DNA from: Gracilaria caudata
Taxonomy: Eukaryota; Rhodophyta; Florideophyceae; Gracilariales; Gracilariaceae
Reading direction: 5' to 3'
Length of the DNA stretch: 33,183 bases
Assembly (NCBI GenBank): GCA_030374735.1
Contig: JASCIV010000191.1
Span: 1 to 33,183 of the forward strand
Shown here: positions 27,401 to 33,183 of the stretch, piece after piece
How positions within the stretch are numbered: position 1 is the first letter of the stretch
Layout of the letters: each line of letters starts with the position of its first letter
Translations under genes and position numbers: made by a program
Notes under the pieces: generated by a model
Databases searched by the model: none
What the model saw: the letters and a program-made list of their open reading frames with translations, nothing else
Told to the model about the DNA's origin: nothing

Positions 27401-28627
27401 CACTAATGGAAAGCCAATGGTCGACACCACAGCATCAACGAGACATGTTTTCCCCCTTTTGTTACTGCCATAAATACGTTCCCCTCTTGAACGTGCTTCC
27501 TCCTTGTGTTGAGAAGTGAGGAAGTCACGGACAACGATGTGAGCTTCGACGCCAGTAATAAACACTGGAACCGGGACGACGCCTTCCTCTTCCATGTATC
27601 TTATAAGCTTGGGTATGTAATCTAATTTCGAGACCACATGCTTTCGATAGAGCAAAACGGCAACGCGTGGCAATGTCTTCCGCTCAGGAAATCGTTTCTG
27701 ATGCCACTGCAGATACTGGGCCGGATGCTCAAAGATGCCATCATAATCCGGGTGAAGTAGGCCTACGTTGGGAATCTGTGACACTTGGGGAATGGACTGT
27801 TGAGAGGGTAGTTGCCTTTCCAGGACTTCTTGAACAAGATATTTACACATAGAGACAATGTTATCGACACCACCGGCATTCCAATAGGCGTACACGGAAA
27901 GCCAATTTCTCAGATCGCGCACCTTCTTGCCCGGGATGAGTTTGAGGAACTTTGGAGCGTTTTTCAACAAAGCGAGATAGCCCGCAAGCTTATCCTCTTC
28001 ACGTGCGGCCAAGCCAAGTTTCCGTAAGATGGTCTTGACGACGTTGGGCATACCGCCTGAAGAAGGGGATTTACTGGCGGCATTGCTCATCTGAAAAGAG
28101 CCGACTTTTGTTTGTGACATGAGCTCCAACGCACTTTCAAACACGAACACTATCGGGACTGGTACCAAACGTTTGTTAAGCCATTCAACCTGATCATAGT
28201 CAAACAGCAGGCTGCAAAACACAACATCGGCATCACGCAACGCAGATTGAAGGCCCTCGCTTTGGCTCTCGATATCGCGTTCCGTAAAGACTTCCACAAC
28301 AATGCCCAGCTGACTCAGACTGTCACTGGCCAGTCTGTACGTAGTCAGGTTGAACGTTTCAAAGCCAGCGATTAGGACGATGCGAGCCAATGACGTAGAC
28401 AGCTTCACAGGTGCGCTTGACGGCGCAGACGAAGGGGTCGGGGTGGAATGCGCGGCACGCAGCGAGCAGCTTGAAGGCCGTCGCGTGGTTACCACGCGCG
28501 CACTTCGGTTCACCGACTGCGCATTGCGGACGTGAGACTGGAGCGGAAGCGGAGCAACAAAAGCAGGAGTCATGAAGGAACAGACGTTGGCGGGAATGCT
28601 GCGAGGGGAAACTGAGGTGAGCAGCAT
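24468..28627 (-). CDS. CHLH: Magnesium chelatase subunit H (two exons)
   Basis: Exons 28627-24684 and 24594-24468 encode 1356 residues. ChlH binds protoporphyrin IX and, with ChlI/ChlD and ATP, inserts Mg2+ in the first committed step of chlorophyll synthesis, in the plastid. A Ser/Arg/Ala-rich leader of about 80 residues, low in acids, looks like a transit peptide. Translation could also begin at Met19 (28573; MTPAFVAP, with an early Phe as often seen in red-algal leaders). DUF3479-type sequence follows at about 85-250 (IVLIAGFETFNLTTYRLAS), then the CobN/Mg-chelatase domain. Conserved blocks include AGARNADVGKTILQQMN, the metal-site type motif HIGTHGTYEWLPGNPLG (about 685-705), and GAPFY-type glycine patches. 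The end SRFLEAAGRGIWSDPDEQ is restored only by splicing. Length is normal for the family (1300-1400). Confidence 0.97.
24595..24683 (-). other. Intron in ChlH
   Basis: 89 nt, donor CAG then GTACGT at 24683, acceptor CTCTGTAG ending at 24595, phase 2. Splicing forms an Arg codon (AG plus G) and joins CSPEAY to R-NILSRFLEA, the expected ChlH C-terminus. Read through, the frame would instead end in 70 or so foreign residues. Confidence 0.94.
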
Positions 28628-31600
28628 GGGATGATGCTCCCCATTGCGGACGAAGTCGCGACGTCACAGCTGGTTCGACTTGAAGCGACGGCTGCGGACT
28701 ACCACGCAGAGAGGCAACGCGACGGAAGTACGAAACGTCAGACGCCAGATTTATCACCTGTGGTGATAATCCGCCACGGCGCGCTGGCCGCAACGGCTGC
28801 CACACCACGCACTTACTTCGGATCCTTGAGCTGCAGCTTTCCAATTACCAACTACACACGACCTTCGCAAATTTCCGTTGCATTTCCGTGTGTGCGAACT
28901 CGGCCAAGCTCGCACAACGACACATGCGTCACAACTCGTGAGTACGTTTGCTCTCCCGTCAGGTACATCCTCCCCGCAGCGCTCCACGTAGCTGCTGCTC
29001 GTCGCCGCCCTCCGCATCGACCGCACCGCATCGACCGCAAACTCGCGCTGTCGCCGCTGCCGACTTCGCCGCCAAGCGCCACCCATTTCTCACAGAGCAC
29101 CACGTTGCCGTCTTCTCCAGCCGGTGTGCCACTTTACAGGTACGCCGCGCACCGCGCCATCCTCGCGTTCGCATTCCCCAATTTCTTCCTCACCTCCCTC
29201 CCTCAAACGCACTCTGCTTTGGTCGTCTCTCCGTGTTCTCCTGTCTGTTGTTCGCAACCATGCTTTGACGTCAGCCCGCTAGTATTTGTTCCCTGGCGTT
29301 ACACGCAACATGCTTACCGCACTTAAACACACATGTCAACTCCACTGTCCCAGCGCGCCCCCCGTTTGGCATCAACTCGGTCTAGAAATCTACCCCTGAC
29401 TTTCAGCCCTTCCTGATACCAGCCCAGCATCACGTAACATTAACCCGATGCCCCCTCCGCCCCCTTTCTGTTCACAAGAACATTAATCAGCTTGTCATCA
29501 TTACGGAACTCTAAACGTTGCGCAGCCACTGCACTTTGTGCTAATCAAAAGTTATCCTTACACTCCTCAGACGGAGTTCCGAGTTAGCTAGTCTTCTCTG
29601 AGGATCTACCTTTGGTAGTGTTACCATATTTCCTGAAGCTAAAACGTGAACCCTCTTAGCTTCACTGGCTTCCCCGCTATATATCTTCTACAATACCACA
29701 TCATCATCATCATCATTTTTTCATGCTACTCGTGCAGGGCATTTTTTTTGAGACAGATCTGCAGAAAAAGAGGCCTCTGCGGGCGCCTTGAGACTTTTTC
29801 AGGCCGCTTGAAATATAATAATAAAAGGCAACAGTCCTGTTTTATTCTTTTCCACTCATCCTCCCGACCCTCGATAATGTAAGCCTTCTCGCTTCGAATA
29901 GATTCCGTGTGCACGTCACTTGTACGCGTTATGAGCCGCTGACCATATCGAACAGTCGTGTATCTCCATCAGATTACACTCCCCGCCCTGTATAAAAAAA
30001 GAAAGTACCTCTAACCTTAAGCGTGCACGCAAATGTACTCCGCATCATGAAGTTGCCGCGCGTCACACATGATTACGTGCCCCCCTCTTTGTCTCAAAAC
30101 TCTCATCCGATATAACATTCACTAACAACTTTTTTTTCACCGCCGCCCCCAACTCATACAGCCTCACTCGCTCATCAGCCCCTAACAACATTCTTCATTG
30201 TAGCGCCACCCCTCGTCTTGCTGTACGTGATCCTCCTGCAGTGTCCAACTCGTGTAATCACATTTATTCCCTGACGTACTGCTATCTGTTACCTTGTAAC
30301 TCTATATGTTTTGCCCCGTTTCATAGAATCAATACCATGTTAGCCTTGGCAAACGGACCATCTGCACCAGCTCAAAATAACCTTGCAACAGTGCTTCATC
30401 TCGTGCTAGCTGTAATCTCACTCATGTTTACACCGTCGCTTGCAAAAGCGCGACCACAACGTATGTCCCTTCCCCCGAAAGCCGACGCCAACACCGTTGT
30501 ATCTAAGTATCAACAATACTGCGGATATCACCGCAACTCTATTCACTTCGTCATACGTACTCGAACTGCCTGATACATGCCATTGTGTCCCCCAATGATG
30601 CGAATTTACATCTCGCGCCATCCTGGTCGAGAGGAACGAGACCATGATGAGAGAATAGTCGAGTACTTCCATCAAAACGAGCGCTTGTCTTCGAACACGT
30701 CTCAATTCACATGCTCCGTCATTTTGACGATGCTCTAAGTTACGTCCGTTTGTTTTGTCGCTTCTCCTAACGAGCTGCCTAACACTAGATTGTGCTTTTG
30801 TTTCTAAAGTGGCACAACTTTTTTTTCTCCAACTGCAACACGCCAGAACTGGTCTCGAGCATTGCGTCTTGAGCGTGAGAGAGAATGGGGCCGCATGGCA
30901 CGAGATGTAGGCGACGCTAGCTTTGGTGGGTGTTCCGCCGCCGCAATGAATGCTTTGGTACCAGTAGCACAATGTGCTTGGCACAACGTTTCCGTTGCGA
31001 CGCAATGAACATACAGCGGCGCAAGATATTTTCGAAGCGCATAGGTTTCTGCCCCACTGCTGGGTTACGATATTGCTTGCAGAGTTCGCGAGATGCACGC
31101 GGCTTCAAATGCGAACAGAGCTTTATGTTACTGCTTACAAAACAGAGGGCACCTGCAAAATATCTACATGTGGCGTTACCCACGCGGCAAGGCGTTGGCA
31201 AACAAGCTCAGAGCGTTTGTGCGGCGCCGCAAGCGCGCGGAGCTGCATACCGTGGGTAGCGGGCCAGGGGGGGGATAATGACATTATTAGGGAGGGGGGA
31301 GGGGGTTAGGTTTGACGGATCAAACACACACGCATGCGGCAGGCGCATGCACGGCGGCAGACACGTGCTGACAGCGTGACAGCTGTGAGCTGCGGTTGGA
31401 CACGTTCCATCTGTCCACGCACGTCGAGCACATGGCGAGGTGTCGGCTGTAAAGCTGGCGATGCTTCCAAGCAGCTGTTGAGGCCGCATCCTATTTTGGA
31501 ATCGATTCTTGTGCTCAGCCGTTGTGTGAACGACCCACATCGCGCCGTTGTGCGCTGTCATTGCATGCTGCCCGCATTGCTGTGCCTTTCTTTCAAGCGC

Positions 31601-32062
31601 ACCACTCTCAGCGCGCTCTTTCCATGTTCGCTCCCCGAGCGCTAACCTGTCGGCGCTCCGCGTTCCAGGCTCCTGCCAGGCACGCCTTCGCCTACACGAC
31701 CGTCTATGCACTTGCCACCGATGCGGCCACTAATCCTTCCCCAGCCACCCGCCCACGACTGCCGTACCTTTCCACATCAGCACATATGTGCCCACATGAG
31801 GCAGCCCGTGATTTGTTGTTCCCGTGTTCATAAGCGGTATCCCCTTCGCCACATCGGTGTTTGGCCAGCACGTCACCGGTTCTCAACATAACCCGTATCG
31901 ATAGGAAGCGTAGACGAGCAAAACTTACTTTTGGCTAACACTGTTTAATCACACAACGGATCTATATACAAGAGACACAAGCTTAAGAACAATTAACTCT
32001 AATAAAAAAAAAGTAACATAAATGGAAAGAATCAATGTAGTAGGAAAGTGAGTTGAGACGCC
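28628..32062. other. 3.4-kb intergenic, no supported gene
   Basis: Between the ChlH start and the 3' end of the CDCA7-like gene. The longest ORFs (28631-29326 plus, 231 codons; 30418-31098 minus, 226 codons) have no recognisable domain. The first begins 4 nt from the ChlH ATG and is probably promoter DNA. There is a CAT microsatellite at 29699-29716 and several T runs. A G-rich patch is at 31266-31305. Nothing else was identified. Confidence 0.5.
29699..29716 (+). repeat. CAT trinucleotide microsatellite
   Basis: Six perfect CAT units followed by a T run. Confidence 0.95.
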
Positions 32063-32965
32063 TTACGGCTGAGAGTAGTGCGGCGGCAAGTTGAGGCGAA
32101 AATTGGGCGGCGGCTGAATCACTTGCACAGCAGACGGTTCCAATAAGTGCGCGTACGGACGCAACAGCGCATCCGAACTGGCCAGAGCCGTGGCTACCGA
32201 GTTTGATCGCTTTTGTCCCACTTTCTTCCTTCTGGCGTTGATCCGGTTATAGATGTGACACTGCGAACGTGGCGGGCAAATCTCAGCACAGTGAGGGCAT
32301 AACCAGTCGTTAGGGTTTTGCGCAATAGCATCGTAGTCCCAGCCTTGCTCGCGAACGCATTGCTCACACACGATCTTCCTGCAGTAGCCCTCGCGCATGC
32401 GGCGGCAGGTGGCGCTTCCCTGCCCTTTTCTCGGCATTCGCGAGCAGATGTGACAGAAGCGGCTCGCAACGGGCTTAGAGTACGTTTTTGGTTTGCGCGT
32501 GGTCTTTCGCTTACGAACGGAGCTGAGCGGAGATAGGCCACGAACAGTGCACGGCGAACAGCTTGGCGTGTGACATTGGGCCAACGGCGCTGTTGTCTGA
32601 GCAGTGATGGCAGCTTGGAAAGCGTTGTTAATGGTGGCGATACACACAGCCGACGCGTCGGGCTGGGTTGCTTCGTATGACGCCGGTGTGAGCGCGTGAG
32701 GCATAGGGCTGGTGCTGAGCGAGGAGGTGGACACATTGAACGAGGGCGGCGCTGAGGAGGCAGGGGTGGCAGCAGGAGTGAAGAGCTCGTCGCTGGAGGA
32801 AGGCTGTTGGATAGCAGTCAGGTTGAGATCCGGCGGCAGAATGTGTTCCATCTTGTCGGTCATGTGTATGAAAGAGGCGATGGTGTCGTGTAGCACGGCG
32901 TCCGAGTCGGCGTACGGCAGCGAGGGGGGGGCCGTGATTTCCTGCTTTACGGAAAACAAATCCAT
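32063..32965 (-). CDS. CDCA7-like zinc-finger nuclear protein
   Basis: 300 residues. A cysteine-rich domain at 171-236 resembles zf-4CXXC_R1 of the CDCA7/R1 family: CHIC (171-174), Cys187, Cys195, CEQC (200-203), NPNDWLCPHCAEIC (217-230) and Cys236. In animals and plants CDCA7 proteins bind DNA and work with the HELLS/DDM1 remodeller. A DNA-binding or chromatin role here is inference. A basic run RKRKTTRKPK (151-160) could be a nuclear signal. The N-terminus is acidic and Ser/Thr/Pro-rich and begins MDLFSVKQE, containing a VKQE sumoylation-type site. A basic stretch NARRKKVGQKR follows the finger. The ATG is at 32965. The spacing after CPHC departs from classic CDCA7, where the last cysteines are closer, so a related finger of another subfamily is possible. 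Confidence 0.75.
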   Translation of the reverse strand: MDLFSVKQEITAPPSLPYADSDAVLHDTIASFIHMTDKMEHILPPDLNLTAIQQPSSSDELFTPAATPASSAPPSFNVSTSSLSTSPMPHALTPASYEATQPDASAVCIATINNAFQAAITAQTTAPLAQCHTPSCSPCTVRGLSPLSSVRKRKTTRKPKTYSKPVASRFCHICSRMPRKGQGSATCRRMREGYCRKIVCEQCVREQGWDYDAIAQNPNDWLCPHCAEICPPRSQCHIYNRINARRKKVGQKRSNSVATALASSDALLRPYAHLLEPSAVQVIQPPPNFRLNLPPHYSQP

Positions 32966-33082
32966 CGGGGCCGGAAGAAGCGATGAGCGACGGGGCGGGG
33001 GAGCGCGGGCTGTGAGAAGGCGGTTGGGGGATGGGGGGGAGAAAGGTCGGAGCGGGAAAGCCGAGGATGGACAGGGGCGGAG

Positions 33083-33090
33083 CTTTAAAG
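33083..33090 (-). promoter_or_regulatory. TATA-like box for the CDCA7-like gene
   Basis: CTTTAAAG on the minus strand, about 118 nt upstream of the ATG, within GC-rich DNA. Motif and distance resemble the boxes before the NRT2 and SNF4-like genes. Confidence 0.4.
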
Positions 33091-33151
33091 GAGGCGTGGG
33101 AAACGGGCGCGGGGGCTCTGGCGCGGCGGTGCGTACAAAAAGGGGGACGCA

Positions 33152-33183
33152 GGGGGGGGGGGGGGTGGGGGGGGGGAGGGGGG
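33152..33183 (+). repeat. G-rich terminal tract
   Basis: Nearly pure G with single T and A interruptions to the window end. The window starts with a C9 run. Such tracts could form G-quadruplexes and also commonly end short-read contigs. Confidence 0.85.

Noticed and set aside
28631..29326. 231-codon ORF divergent from ChlH
   Set aside because: It begins 4 nt from the ChlH start, so it would overlap its promoter, and its composition shows no protein-like pattern.
30418..31098. 226-codon minus-strand ORF
   Set aside because: No recognisable domain or repeat. It is rich in scattered Cys, Arg and Ser, as expected of an arbitrary frame.
1..33183. CRISPR array or bacterial operon
   Set aside because: No regularly spaced repeats were seen, and the gene content, introns and promoters are eukaryotic.

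Overview
This is nuclear DNA from a photosynthetic, intron-poor, GC-rich eukaryote. A unicellular red alga, Porphyridium-like, fits best. The window has a plastid-type Mg-chelatase H subunit with a leader, a plant-type ATP phosphofructokinase, an NRT2 nitrate transporter, and eukaryote-only genes (FCF1, PRL1, LSM14, an AMPK gamma/SNF4 homologue, a CDCA7-type zinc finger). Most genes have a single exon. The two introns I can place firmly are 95 and 89 nt long, and both begin GTACGT. The genus is inferred from these traits and not proven. The window begins in a C run and ends in a long G-rich tract, so it may be a whole assembly contig.

Layout. (1) 1-9.65 kb: two tandem paralogous PHO80/P-U type cyclins (34-1479 and 8159-9649) flank a strongly codon-biased NRT2 (5450-6910), with an unrecognised 261-residue ORF on the minus strand (2999-3784). 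(2) 9.97-12.1 kb: FCF1/UTP24 (+) and PRL1/PLRG1 (-) converge, 138 bp apart. (3) 12.1-18 kb: gene-poor DNA with a secreted cysteine-rich repeat protein (12813-13520), a TC microsatellite, a 22-bp hairpin, possible reverse-transcriptase relics and a possible Myb/SANT relic. (4) 18-28.6 kb: a dense block with D-aminoacyl-tRNA deacylase (-), phosphofructokinase (-, spliced), LSM14/Scd6 (+), a four-CBS AMPK gamma-like protein (+), a CorA/Mrs2-type Mg transporter (+) and ChlH (-, spliced). (5) 28.6-32 kb: no convincing gene. (6) 32.06-32.97 kb: a CDCA7-like zinc-finger protein (-).

How genes may work together. The dense block combines energy sensing and glycolysis (AMPK gamma-like, PFK) with magnesium supply and use (CorA transporter, Mg-chelatase). 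The nitrate transporter sits between two nutrient-type cyclins. These are neighbourhood inferences, since eukaryotic gene order need not reflect function. The most unusual item is the AMPK gamma/CorA pair. The two ORFs are in the same frame and separated by a single TGA plus five sense codons, so there is little room for a conventional promoter or 3' end between them. A second unusual item is that both firm introns lie near the 3' ends of their genes, opposite to the usual bias in intron-poor genomes.
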